NCBI GenBank assembly: GCA_000961645.1
Contig: LADM01000050.1
Coordinates: forward strand, 24,291 to 88,290
Direction: 5' to 3'
From: Gammaproteobacteria bacterium BRH_c0
GTDB taxonomy: Bacteria > Pseudomonadota > Gammaproteobacteria > Pseudomonadales > Porticoccaceae
Length of the DNA: 64,000 bases
This document shows, piece after piece, positions 7,400 to 15,763 of this stretch; position 1 is the stretch's first letter; each line of letters begins with the position of its first letter. The position numbers and the translations under genes were made by a program. The notes under the pieces were generated by a model, which searched no databases, was not told the origin of the DNA, and was given only the letters and a program-made list of their open reading frames with translations.

Positions 7400-9583
7400 C
7401 TAGAAGTTGTAGGTGGCGGTCAGACCAAAGGTGCGCGGGTCGCCCAGCTGGATATAGGCCTGGTCATCCTCGTAAAAATCCCGCGGGTCATTGGCAAAGT
7501 AAAAGCCGCGCACGGCGTAATCCTTGTCAGTGAGATTGCGTCCCCAGAGTTTGAAATGCAGGTTATTGATGGTGTAACCCAGGCTGGCATGGAGCAGATT
7601 GTACGCCGAGGATTGCTGATCGTGGCTGTCGGAAAAATAAAAGCTGTCGCGGCCTTCGACATCAACGCGCGCACTCAGGTTGTCGAGGATCGCCCACTGC
7701 GCAGCCATGCTGTACTGGTAACTCGGGGCGTGGCCCTGCTCGCGACCGCTCTTGTCCACCAACACATCGTTATCGAGGATAAAAAAGTCTTCGATTTCGG
7801 TGTCGAGATAACCGATGCTGGCAAACAGCTCCAGACGCTCTGTCAGCATCCATTGGGTTTCTATTTCAATGCCACGGTTTTTACCGGCAGAGCCGTTGTC
7901 GATATAGCCGACAAATAGCGGGCCTTCGTTATACCAGCCACGTAATTGGACATCGTCGCGCTCCATATAAAACGCAGCGGCGCGCACTTGCCAGCGACCT
8001 GCCAGGTAACTGCCCTTGTAACCGATTTCCATATTGTTGGCGGTCTCGGTTTCGAATTCGAGACGATCATTGAGGAAGGCAATAATGCTGTCATCGAAAT
8101 TGTTTTTTTGCGCCTGGCCAAGCGCCTCGCCGTTGACGCCGCCCGCCTTGAACCCTCGCGAAACCAGGCCGTACAGCACGGTGGCATCGTCAAGCTGGTA
8201 TTCCAGGCTCACTTCGCCGCCCCAGAGTGTTTCAGACGGTGTGGCGTTAACGGCGCGATTGTCGCGGTATTTGCCGTCAAATTCCTCGACTCTGCCACCG
8301 ACAGTCAGGGTAAGCCTGTCGCTGAGGGGCGCGGCAATTTCGCCATAAACCGCGATATGACGGGTATCGTAGTGGCTGTCAAACCGGCTTTGTTCATAAA
8401 GATCCCAATCGAAAAAATCGCGCTTCAGATCTTCTTGCTTGTCGTAGTAGTAGACGCCGGCGACCCAGTCCAACGTGTCGAATAGCTTACCGGCTTCTTT
8501 GGACACCAGACGCATATCAAGCTGCACTGCCTCGCGGCTGCGCAAATATTTATCGGCACTGGCATACCACCAGTCAAAACCCCACAAATCACTGTCGCAG
8601 GCGAGGCCATCGCAGATCGCCGTGTTGGTCCAGTCCTCGTCATAGCTGTATTCCATATTGGAATGTTCGAAGGCGAGAGTGGAGGTGACAGAAAAAAGAT
8701 CGCTGCCGTTCCAGTTTCCCGTAATACCCAGGGCCAGGGTTTCCTGGGTGTCGCGTCCCGGCTCGTCTGACAGGGTTTTGCGGTTATTATCGAGGGAAAA
8801 ATTATCGTAGCCGTTGTCGACATCCACATAAAACAGTGTGGTATCGACACTGAAATCGTCACTGGCCAGCCAGCGCACTTTGCCCCGCGCTGTCAGTTCA
8901 TCGCGCTCGGCGCTATCGTCGCGACCGAGAAACTCGTTGTCGATAAAACCGTCGCTGCCGTAGTGCTGCAGCGCCAGACGGCCGAGCAGATTATCGGTCA
9001 GCGCGCCGTTGACCACCGCGCCCACTTCACGCCCGTCGTAATTGCTGACTCCGCCACTCACCAGACCTTCAAAATCTGCCGTGGGTACCTTCGATACAAT
9101 ATTGACCATGCCCGCCAAACCGTAGGCGCCAAAACGGGTGCCCTGCGGGCCGCGCAATACTTCCACCTGTTCCACATCAAAGAGGGTGCTGGCATTGCCC
9201 ACTCCGCTGAAATTGATGTTGTCGATGGTCAGACCCACCGAGGGATTGATAGGGTCAACAAACTGGCTGCGCTCGCCGATACCGCGAATCTGCAAATAAC
9301 GTCCGCGCGATGCACCGGCAGCAAAATTCACGTTGGGGGCGAGGTTGAGCACTTCATCCAGGTGCTGGGCGGCGCGGGCTGAAATGGCGCTGGCATCGAC
9401 CACAGTGATGCTGGATGGATAGAGCGCAGCGGGCGCCTGGCGAAAATCCGCAGTGACACGGATTTCTTCAATGGCGGCGCCTCCATTAATGGCTGCGCCA
9501 TGAGCCAGGGTAGCGGCACACAGCAATGGCGCCAGAGAAAGGGCTAGGAATTTTTGACTGAACGGGGTTTGACGGGAAATCAT
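7400..9583 (-). CDS. TonB-dependent outer-membrane receptor, probable thiamine (OMR1-type) receptor
   Basis: A 727-residue TonB-dependent receptor. A signal peptide (residues 1-30, ending AHGA) is followed by a TonB-box-like IEEIRVTA, then a plug domain (GRYLQIRGIGERSQF and VEVLRGPQGTRFGAYGLAGMVNIV) and a 22-strand barrel ending in the aromatic LTATYNF. A GGAGG site precedes the ATG. It is the first gene downstream of a TPP riboswitch and is followed by YkoF-like, PnuT and kinase genes, so thiamine or a thiamine phosphate is the predicted ligand. TonB receptors are otherwise hard to assign, so the specificity is contextual. Confidence 0.88.
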   Translation of the reverse strand: MISRQTPFSQKFLALSLAPLLCAATLAHGAAINGGAAIEEIRVTADFRQAPAALYPSSITVVDASAISARAAQHLDEVLNLAPNVNFAAGASRGRYLQIRGIGERSQFVDPINPSVGLTIDNINFSGVGNASTLFDVEQVEVLRGPQGTRFGAYGLAGMVNIVSKVPTADFEGLVSGGVSNYDGREVGAVVNGALTDNLLGRLALQHYGSDGFIDNEFLGRDDSAERDELTARGKVRWLASDDFSVDTTLFYVDVDNGYDNFSLDNNRKTLSDEPGRDTQETLALGITGNWNGSDLFSVTSTLAFEHSNMEYSYDEDWTNTAICDGLACDSDLWGFDWWYASADKYLRSREAVQLDMRLVSKEAGKLFDTLDWVAGVYYYDKQEDLKRDFFDWDLYEQSRFDSHYDTRHIAVYGEIAAPLSDRLTLTVGGRVEEFDGKYRDNRAVNATPSETLWGGEVSLEYQLDDATVLYGLVSRGFKAGGVNGEALGQAQKNNFDDSIIAFLNDRLEFETETANNMEIGYKGSYLAGRWQVRAAAFYMERDDVQLRGWYNEGPLFVGYIDNGSAGKNRGIEIETQWMLTERLELFASIGYLDTEIEDFFILDNDVLVDKSGREQGHAPSYQYSMAAQWAILDNLSARVDVEGRDSFYFSDSHDQQSSAYNLLHASLGYTINNLHFKLWGRNLTDKDYAVRGFYFANDPRDFYEDDQAYIQLGDPRTFGLTATYNF

Positions 9584-9652
9584 GGTGAGCCTCCGAAACT
9601 GACAGGTCAGGGAGACCCGGTATGCGCGCTTGGAAGGCTGTAGCAGAGGAGC

Positions 9653-9740
9653 ACCTATCCCTACGCCGGCACTAACCGGATCAGGTTCAAAGGGTTCATC
9701 CTGGCGGACATCTCAGGCCGGTTACGGCCACCCCTAAGGT
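9653..9740 (-). promoter_or_regulatory. TPP (THI-box) riboswitch
   Basis: Read on the minus strand, the leader contains the conserved TPP-aptamer blocks in order: ACCTTAGGGGTG, then CTGAGA (9716-9711), ACCCTTTGAACCTGATC, and finally TAGTGCCGGCGTAGGGA. The 5' ACCT and 3' AGGT close the P1 helix. It sits 69 bases upstream of the TonB-receptor start. Thiamine pyrophosphate binding in such leaders lowers expression by termination or by hiding the ribosome site. No clear terminator T-tract follows, so translational control is more likely (inference). A small hairpin, GTCGTT-TTC-AACGAC, lies just upstream at 9744-9758. Confidence 0.96.
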
Positions 9741-9883
9741 TTTGTCGTTTTCAACGACGGCGGCATTGTAGCGGAGGGGGTTGGGGTGGACAAGGCGCTT
9801 TTTGTTTCACGTTTCACGTAAAAGCAATCAATCGTGATTTTCGCAGTATCCCTTTTTCGCCCACGTGTTACGTGACACTCACA

Positions 9884-11293
9884 TCAAATAATCCGGGAAA
9901 ACTTCTGCTGTGCCTGCGCCCCCTTGCCCAGCCAGGCATCAAACACCATGCAAATTCTGCGGATCAGCAAACGGCCTTTGGCGGTAACGTGAATATGCTG
10001 TGGTTCAATAACCACCAGCCCGTCATTTTCCATGCTGCGCAACTGCGCAATTTCCGGGGCAAAATAATCGTTGAATATAATATTGAAACGCTTTTCAACC
10101 GGACTGAAATCCAGTGAAAAATGGCAGATCAGCCCTTCGATGACCCTGGCTCGCAGCAGATCATCGCTGTTGAGGACCAGACCGCGGGCAACCGGTATGC
10201 GGCCACTGTCGATGGCAGCATTGTAGTCGGCGATGTCCTTGTGATTTTGCCAGAAGGTATCGCCAATGGCACTGATGGCGGAAACGCCAAAGGACGCCAG
10301 ATCGCAATCGCCATGGGTAGCATAGCCCTGGAAATTGCGCTGCAGGCGCCCTTCCCTCTGGGCGCGGGCGAGTTCATCCCCCGGTTTGGCAAAATGATCC
10401 ATACCGATAAACACGTAGCCCGCTGCCAGCAGCTTGTCGGTGCTGCGGTGGATGATGGTGAGTTTTTCTTCCGCGCCGGGCATCTGCGCTGCATCCATCT
10501 GCCTCTGGGTTTTAAAAAGGTTGGGCATATGGGCGTAATTGAACATAGACAGGCGATCGGGCGAGAGTTCGAGCACGGCATCCAGAGTGCGCTCGAAACT
10601 GTGCCAGCTTTGCTGCGGCAGGCCATAGATGAGGTCCATGCTGATGGAATGGAACCCCTGCTGCCTGGCCGCCGTCACCAGGGCCCGGACTTCATCCGCG
10701 CTGTTGAAGCGATTGACCGCTGCCTGCACAGCCGTGTCAAAATCCTGTACCCCCATGCTCAGGCGGTTGAATCCCAGCTCTCGCAAACAGGCAATACTTT
10801 CCACCGTGGTATCGCCGGGATGGATCTCGATGGCGTACTCGCCGCTGTCATCATTGCGCAGGTTGAAGTGGCGGCGAATGGAAGTCATCAGAGTGCGCTT
10901 TTCATCATCACTGATATAGGTGGGAGTGCCGCCACCCCAGTGCAGCTGGTTGACCGGCCGCGAGGTGTCGAGCAGATCAGCCATCAGCGCCATCTCGCGG
11001 TCCAGCCGCTCAAGATAGGGGCCCGCGACCCGCCGATTGGCGGTGATAATCCGGTTGCAGGCGCAGTAGTAACAAACGCGGCTGCAAAAGGGGATATGAA
11101 AATACAGCGATAGCGGATTGCCGCGGTCATTGCTGACAGCAACGGCGCAGCGCAGCTCATCCTCGCCAAACCCCGGGTGAAACTGGGGGGCGGTGGGATA
11201 GGAGGTGTAGCGCGGCCCGGAAAGATCGTAGCGGGCAATCAGTTCCTGATCCCAGCTGGCCTGGCCCTGTTGCTGTACTGAGACACCCTGCAT
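9884..11293 (-). CDS. hemN: Oxygen-independent coproporphyrinogen III oxidase
   Basis: This radical-SAM enzyme of heme synthesis decarboxylates coproporphyrinogen III without oxygen. The 469-residue length is close to E. coli HemN (457). The iron-sulfur motif Cys70-x3-Cys74-x2-Cys77 (HIPFCSRVCYYCACN) is followed by LHWGGGTPTYISDDE, which includes the GGGTP SAM loop. The C-terminal HemN domain ends before IRRICMVFDAWL. A perfect Anr/FNR palindrome lies 69 bases upstream, consistent with low-oxygen induction. The gene stands alone, with the thiamine operon leader 144 bp downstream on the same strand. Confidence 0.96.
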   Translation of the reverse strand: MQGVSVQQQGQASWDQELIARYDLSGPRYTSYPTAPQFHPGFGEDELRCAVAVSNDRGNPLSLYFHIPFCSRVCYYCACNRIITANRRVAGPYLERLDREMALMADLLDTSRPVNQLHWGGGTPTYISDDEKRTLMTSIRRHFNLRNDDSGEYAIEIHPGDTTVESIACLRELGFNRLSMGVQDFDTAVQAAVNRFNSADEVRALVTAARQQGFHSISMDLIYGLPQQSWHSFERTLDAVLELSPDRLSMFNYAHMPNLFKTQRQMDAAQMPGAEEKLTIIHRSTDKLLAAGYVFIGMDHFAKPGDELARAQREGRLQRNFQGYATHGDCDLASFGVSAISAIGDTFWQNHKDIADYNAAIDSGRIPVARGLVLNSDDLLRARVIEGLICHFSLDFSPVEKRFNIIFNDYFAPEIAQLRSMENDGLVVIEPQHIHVTAKGRLLIRRICMVFDAWLGKGAQAQQKFSRII

Positions 11294-11361
11294 AACCTTT
11301 ATCCGCCCTGTTTACTGTCGATCAAGAGCATCCATGCTATGCCACCCGGGTCGGCGTTACC

Positions 11362-11375
11362 TTGATGTTTATCAA
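11362..11375 (-). promoter_or_regulatory. Perfect Anr/FNR box upstream of hemN
   Basis: TTGATGTTTATCAA matches the TTGAT-N4-ATCAA consensus with both half-sites intact. It is centred about 75 bases upstream of the hemN start on the minus strand and 140 bases upstream of ppa on the plus strand. Because hemN makes heme anaerobically, activation by an FNR-type oxygen sensor is the expected use. Confidence 0.85.
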
Positions 11376-11509
11376 GACAATTCTTTATTGCCCTCACGCC
11401 ATACCGGGCCGGACCCGTCTGGTTATTCCTTGTCCACAGCGCTATACTTTCGCCCTCTTGAATTTGCGCCCCTTATTTCCAATCCATCCCTCATAAACGG
11501 AAGGCCCCC

Positions 11510-12046
11510 ATGAGCTACAGCACTATCCCAGCGGGCAATGACCTGCCAAACGACATCAATGTGATCATTGAGATCCCCGCCAACCACGATCCCATCAAAT
11601 ACGAGATCGACAAGGAGCACGACGCCATTTTCGTCGACCGCTTTGTGGCCACGCCGATGTTCTACCCTGCCAACTACGGCTTTATCCCCGGCACCCTGTC
11701 AGAAGATGGCGACCCGCTGGATGTGCTGGTGATCTCCCCCTACCCCGTGATGCCCGGCTCCGTGATCCGCAGCCGTCCCATCGGCATTCTCAACATGACC
11801 GACGAATCCGGCAGCGATGCCAAGCTGATTGCCGTGCCCCACAAGAAACTTTCCAGCCAGTACAACCACATTCAGGACATCGGCGATGTGCCCGAGCTCC
11901 TGCTGCGCCAGATCGCCCACTACTTCGAGAACTACAAGGATCTGGAAGAAGGCAAATGGGTAAAAGTGGAAAACTGGTCCCACGCCGAAGATGCCCGCAA
12001 GGAAATCATGGCCTCCCGCGAGCGCTACCTGAAAGAAGGCACCTGA
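11510..12046 (+). CDS. ppa: Inorganic pyrophosphatase
   Basis: A 178-residue family I soluble pyrophosphatase, which hydrolyses PPi to phosphate and drives biosynthesis. The sequence shows the active-site blocks [15 protein letters not shown] and [11 protein letters not shown], the metal-binding DGDPLDVLV, and DAKLIAVP. Its length matches E. coli Ppa (176). The ATG follows a GGAAGG site. A strong bidirectional terminator lies 36 bases after the stop, shared with the convergent peroxiredoxin gene. Confidence 0.96.
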   Translation: MSYSTIPAGNDLPNDINVIIEIPANHDPIKYEIDKEHDAIFVDRFVATPMFYPANYGFIPGTLSEDGDPLDVLVISPYPVMPGSVIRSRPIGILNMTDESGSDAKLIAVPHKKLSSQYNHIQDIGDVPELLLRQIAHYFENYKDLEEGKWVKVENWSHAEDARKEIMASRERYLKEGT

Positions 12047-12082
12047 TCCCGGATCAGCGCTTCCTGGAAAAGGTAGCAGCAT

Positions 12083-12111
12083 AAAAAAGCCCCGCAATGC
12101 GGGGCTTTTTT
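12083..12111. terminator. Bidirectional intrinsic terminator between ppa and the peroxiredoxin gene
   Basis: A perfect stem (GCCCCGC, loop AAT, GCGGGGC) is flanked by A-tracts on the left and T-tracts on the right. It can therefore terminate ppa on the plus strand and the peroxiredoxin gene's convergent transcript on the minus strand. Confidence 0.9.
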
Positions 12112-12134
12112 ATGGATGAAGAACGCTCAGCACA

Positions 12135-12737
12135 TTAGAGGCTGGATGCGTTCTCTGCCAGGTAGGAAGCAACCCCGTCAGGGTTGGCTGACATACCTTT
12201 ATCGCCTGCATTCCAGCCGGCAGGACATACTTCGCCATGCTCTTCGTGGAAATCCAGGGCATCGACCATGCGCAGCATCTCGTCGACGTTGCGACCGAGA
12301 GGCAGATCATTGACCACCTGGTGACGTACAACACCCTTGCTGTCGATCAGGAAGGAACCGCGGAACGCGACGCCACCGGCAGATTCAACATCGTAGGCTT
12401 GGCAGATTTCATGCTTGATATCGGCAACCAGGCTGTACTGCACCGCGCCGATACCACCGGCAGAAACCGGCGTATTGCGCCAGGCGTTGTGGGTCCACTG
12501 GCTGTCGATAGACACGCCAATCACTTCAACACCACGCTTTTTGAACTCTTCGAAGCGATTGTCAAAGGCAATCAATTCGGAAGGGCACACGAAGGTGAAA
12601 TCCAGCGGATAGAAAAAGATGACGGCTTTTTTACCCTTGATAACCTCAGCGAGGTTGAAGTCGGTCACAACATCACCGTTGCCCAGTACGGCGGCGGCGG
12701 TGAAATCTGGCGCTGGCTTACCTACTAAAACACCCAT
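12135..12737 (-). CDS. Typical 2-Cys peroxiredoxin (AhpC/TSA family)
   Basis: A 200-residue thiol peroxidase that reduces H2O2 and organic peroxides in the cytoplasm. The peroxidatic Cys51 sits in DFTFVCPSE and the resolving Cys171 in HGEVCPAGW, as in typical 2-Cys enzymes. The C-terminal tail after the resolving Cys is retained, a feature of peroxide-sensitive forms. I chose the ATG at 12737 because AGGAG precedes it by 8 bases. An upstream in-frame codon gives residues unlike the family. The gene is followed by the shared terminator and preceded, after 161 bp, by grxD on the same strand. Confidence 0.95.
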   Translation of the reverse strand: MGVLVGKPAPDFTAAAVLGNGDVVTDFNLAEVIKGKKAVIFFYPLDFTFVCPSELIAFDNRFEEFKKRGVEVIGVSIDSQWTHNAWRNTPVSAGGIGAVQYSLVADIKHEICQAYDVESAGGVAFRGSFLIDSKGVVRHQVVNDLPLGRNVDEMLRMVDALDFHEEHGEVCPAGWNAGDKGMSANPDGVASYLAENASSL

Positions 12738-12898
12738 TTTTACACTCCTTTCAGTATTACAGGTTAAAGATTCCAGATTGAACAACAGGCATGATCAGTT
12801 TTTCACAATCTGCCGACCCGATACTAAACCATCGACAATGACAAGATTGCGAAAAATGGTTTCGTGATTGGTCTGACAGGGATTGTGAAAAGCTCGAT

Positions 12899-13216
12899 CT
12901 ACTCGCCAGCGGCTTCATCAATCAATTGCTTGAGCTCACCATTGGCGTGCATTTCGCTAATGATATCCGAACCACCAATCAGTTCACCGCTGATCCACAG
13001 CTGGGGAAAAGTCGGCCAGTTGCCGTATTTGGGCAGATTGGCGCGGATATCGGGATTGCTGAGAATGTCGACATAGGCAAAACGCTTGCCGCAACCCATC
13101 AGGGCTTCCACCGCACGGGCAGAAAAACCGCACTGGGGCTGATTGGGGTTGCCTTTCATATAGAGAATGACCGGATTGCTTTCGATCTGTTCTTTAATGG
13201 TATCCATAATATCCAT
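12899..13216 (-). CDS. grxD: Monothiol (CGFS) glutaredoxin
   Basis: A 105-residue Grx4-type glutaredoxin with Cys29 in QPQCGFSARA, glutathione contacts WPTFPQLWISGELIGG, and the length of E. coli GrxD (115) minus a few residues. CGFS proteins bind a [2Fe-2S] cluster with glutathione and deliver or sense Fe-S clusters, and do not act as strong reductants. A GAGG site lies upstream of the first of two nearby ATG codons. Its position before a peroxiredoxin suggests a shared redox or iron context, but the 161-bp gap argues for separate promoters. Confidence 0.95.
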   Translation of the reverse strand: MDIMDTIKEQIESNPVILYMKGNPNQPQCGFSARAVEALMGCGKRFAYVDILSNPDIRANLPKYGNWPTFPQLWISGELIGGSDIISEMHANGELKQLIDEAAGE

Positions 13217-13535
13217 ACTGTCTTTTACCTCGGGATAGTGGCGCGACGAAGGGTTGTGGCTGTATCAATAAGCGGTATTCGAGCTGCAAACAAGCTGCAA
13301 ATAAATAGTCGAGTACAGTAGTCGGGTATTTTACCTGTTTTTGACCACTTGCGGAACCCGCAGAGGCAGACGCCAGGCCTTTGCAGCCCTGCGCCACAGC
13401 ATTGCAAAGCAGAAACGATAGCGATACCATCTCGCCCTTTTCCCGCAGGCAGCACCGATCAGGACGACTGCCTGTTTTGCTTTTGGCGGCAATCAACTTT
13501 TCACGCCCGGCATTTTACTACTGGAGTCATGGCGC
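13217..13535. other. Non-coding gap between divergent grxD and argD
   Basis: In these 319 bases I see no credible gene. Both promoters must lie here. A short direct repeat (AGCTGCAAACA then AGCTGCAAATA, 13281-13302) is the only structure noted. I could not find a convincing ArgR box. Confidence 0.6.
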
Positions 13536-14717
13536 ATGGCTACCCAAGCACTGATGAACACCTACGGCACACGCAGCCTGACCATCGCCCGCGGCAAGGG
13601 CGCGGTGGTGTGGGACCTGGATGGCAAATCCTACCTGGATGCACTGGCCGGCATCGCCGTGTGCGGACTCGGACACGCCCATCCGGCCGTGACTGCCGCC
13701 GTCACCCGCCAGGCGGAAACCCTGGTGCACTGCTCCAATCTCTACAATATTCCCGTCCAGCAACAGCTGGCGGCCAAGTTGTGCCAGCTGTCGGGCATGA
13801 CCAATGTATTCTTCGGCAACTCCGGCGCCGAAGCCAATGAAGCCGCCATCAAGCTGGCGCGCCTCTACGGCCACAGCCGCAAGATTAAAGTGCCCACCAT
13901 TATTGTCATGGAGCAGGCCTTTCACGGGCGCACCATGGCGACCCTCACCGCCACCGGCAACCGCAAGGTGCAGGCGGGCTTTGAACCCCTGGTCAGCGGT
14001 TTTGTGCGCGCACCCTACAACGATATCGACGCCCTTAAAACGATTGCCCTCAACAACAGTGATGTAGTGGCGATTCTGGTGGAACCCATCCAGGGTGAAG
14101 GTGGTGTGGCCATCCCCGACGCCGACTACCTGCGCAATCTGCGCGTCCTGTGCGACCAGCACCAGTGGTTACTGATGCTCGACGAAGTGCAGACCGGCAA
14201 TGGTCGCACCGGCACTTTTTTCAATTACCAGCACAGTGACATCCTCCCGGATGTAGTGACTACCGCCAAAGGCCTTGCCAATGGTTTTCCCCTCGGCGCC
14301 TGCCTTGCCAGCGGCATTGCCGCCACGCTGATGAAGCCCGGCAACCACGGCTCCACCTTTGGCGGCAACCCGGTGGCCTGCGCCGCCGCCCTCGCCACAG
14401 TGGACACCATCGTGGCGGAAAACCTGATGGCGCGGGCAGCCAGCCTGGGGGAAACACTGAAATCTGCTTTTGCTGCAGCCTTTGCCGATTACCCACAGGT
14501 GAAAGAGATTCGCGGCCAGGGTTTGATGATCGGCATTGAGCTGGATCGCCCCGCCGCGGACCTGGTGCAACTGGCTGCCGATGCCGGCCTGCTTATCAAC
14601 GTCACTGCCGAGCGCGTGGTGCGATTGCTGCCGCCGCTGACTCTCAGCGATGCAGAGGCGCAGCAGCTGGTCGACACCCTGACAGCGCTGATCACCACTT
14701 TCGTCAGCAACTCATAG
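13536..14717 (+). CDS. argD: Acetylornithine aminotransferase
   Basis: A 393-residue class III PLP enzyme of arginine synthesis that converts N-acetylglutamate semialdehyde to N-acetylornithine. It shows [49 protein letters not shown] and the PLP-lysine Lys245 in [14 protein letters not shown]. The start has GGAG 12 bases upstream. argF follows after 28 bases on the same strand, which is the main support for arginine function. A second, related aminotransferase lies at 57198. Confidence 0.95.
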   Translation: MATQALMNTYGTRSLTIARGKGAVVWDLDGKSYLDALAGIAVCGLGHAHPAVTAAVTRQAETLVHCSNLYNIPVQQQLAAKLCQLSGMTNVFFGNSGAEANEAAIKLARLYGHSRKIKVPTIIVMEQAFHGRTMATLTATGNRKVQAGFEPLVSGFVRAPYNDIDALKTIALNNSDVVAILVEPIQGEGGVAIPDADYLRNLRVLCDQHQWLLMLDEVQTGNGRTGTFFNYQHSDILPDVVTTAKGLANGFPLGACLASGIAATLMKPGNHGSTFGGNPVACAAALATVDTIVAENLMARAASLGETLKSAFAAAFADYPQVKEIRGQGLMIGIELDRPAADLVQLAADAGLLINVTAERVVRLLPPLTLSDAEAQQLVDTLTALITTFVSNS

Positions 14718-14745
14718 CATCCAAAACCTGCAAAGGGCCACGACC

Positions 14746-15651
14746 ATGGCTGTAAGACATTTCCTCACCCTCCAGGACCTGACCCCTGCCGAGCTCCACG
14801 GGATTATCGCCAGGGCCATTGAACTGAAAGCCCAGCACAGGGCTGGCACCGCGGGCAAGCCCCTGGACGGCAAGGTGCTGGGAATGATCTTCGAGAAGGC
14901 GTCGACCCGCACCAGGGTGTCCTTCGAAGCGGGGATGGCGCAACTGGGCGGCAGCGCGATTTTCCTCTCCCCCACTGACACCCAGCTGGGGCGCGGTGAG
15001 CCTGTTGAAGATACCGCGCGCGTGCTGTCGCGCATGGTGGATATCGTCATGATCCGCACCTTCGCCCACGACAAGATCGAGCGTTTTGCCGAGCATTCGT
15101 CTGTGCCGGTCATCAACGCCCTCACCGACAGTTTCCACCCCTGTCAGTTGCTGGCCGATGTCCAGACCTTTGTCGAGCACCGCGGCGCTATCCAGGGCAA
15201 AACCGTGGCCTGGGTGGGGGATGGCAATAACATGGCCAACTCCTACATCAACGCCGCCGCCCAGTTTGATTTTCAGCTGCGCCTCGCCTGCCCCGAGGGT
15301 TATGACCCCGATCCGCAGCTGATGGCGCGTTACAGTGACCGCATTCACCTGACCCGCTCCCCGCAGGATGCTGTAGCCGGTGCCCATCTGGTGGTGACAG
15401 ACACCTGGGCGTCGATGGGTCAGGAAGAGGAAAAGCAGCAGCGACTCAAAGCCTTCGCCGGATACCAGGTCGATCATGCGCTGATGGCGCTGGCCGCCAG
15501 CGATGCCATCTTCATGCACTGCCTGCCCGCCTACCGGGGCATGGAAGTCAGTGAGGCCTTGCTGGAGGACACATCCTGTTCCGTGATCTGGGATGAAGCG
15601 GAAAACCGTTTGCACGCCCAAAAAGCCCTGATGGAGTTTTTACTGGCCTGA
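14746..15651 (+). CDS. argF: Ornithine carbamoyltransferase
   Basis: A 301-residue anabolic OTCase that joins carbamoyl phosphate and ornithine to citrulline. The carbamoyl-phosphate loop STRTRVSFE, the HPCQLLAD motif and the ornithine-binding SMG loop ([11 protein letters not shown]) are present. The closing motif reads HCLPAYRG, with Tyr where E. coli has His, a common variant. It lies 28 bases after argD, so the two form an operon. It is somewhat shorter than E. coli ArgF (334), as is usual in pseudomonad-type enzymes. Confidence 0.96.
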   Translation: MAVRHFLTLQDLTPAELHGIIARAIELKAQHRAGTAGKPLDGKVLGMIFEKASTRTRVSFEAGMAQLGGSAIFLSPTDTQLGRGEPVEDTARVLSRMVDIVMIRTFAHDKIERFAEHSSVPVINALTDSFHPCQLLADVQTFVEHRGAIQGKTVAWVGDGNNMANSYINAAAQFDFQLRLACPEGYDPDPQLMARYSDRIHLTRSPQDAVAGAHLVVTDTWASMGQEEEKQQRLKAFAGYQVDHALMALAASDAIFMHCLPAYRGMEVSEALLEDTSCSVIWDEAENRLHAQKALMEFLLA

Positions 15652-15763
15652 ACGGCCATTCTATGGGGGTGGAAGGCAGGCAAGCTGCATTGTTGGCCCG
15701 ACAGCGATGGTTTAAGCTGTGTTTGATGTCCATTGACAAGCGCCGCAGGGAAATGCGTCATTA

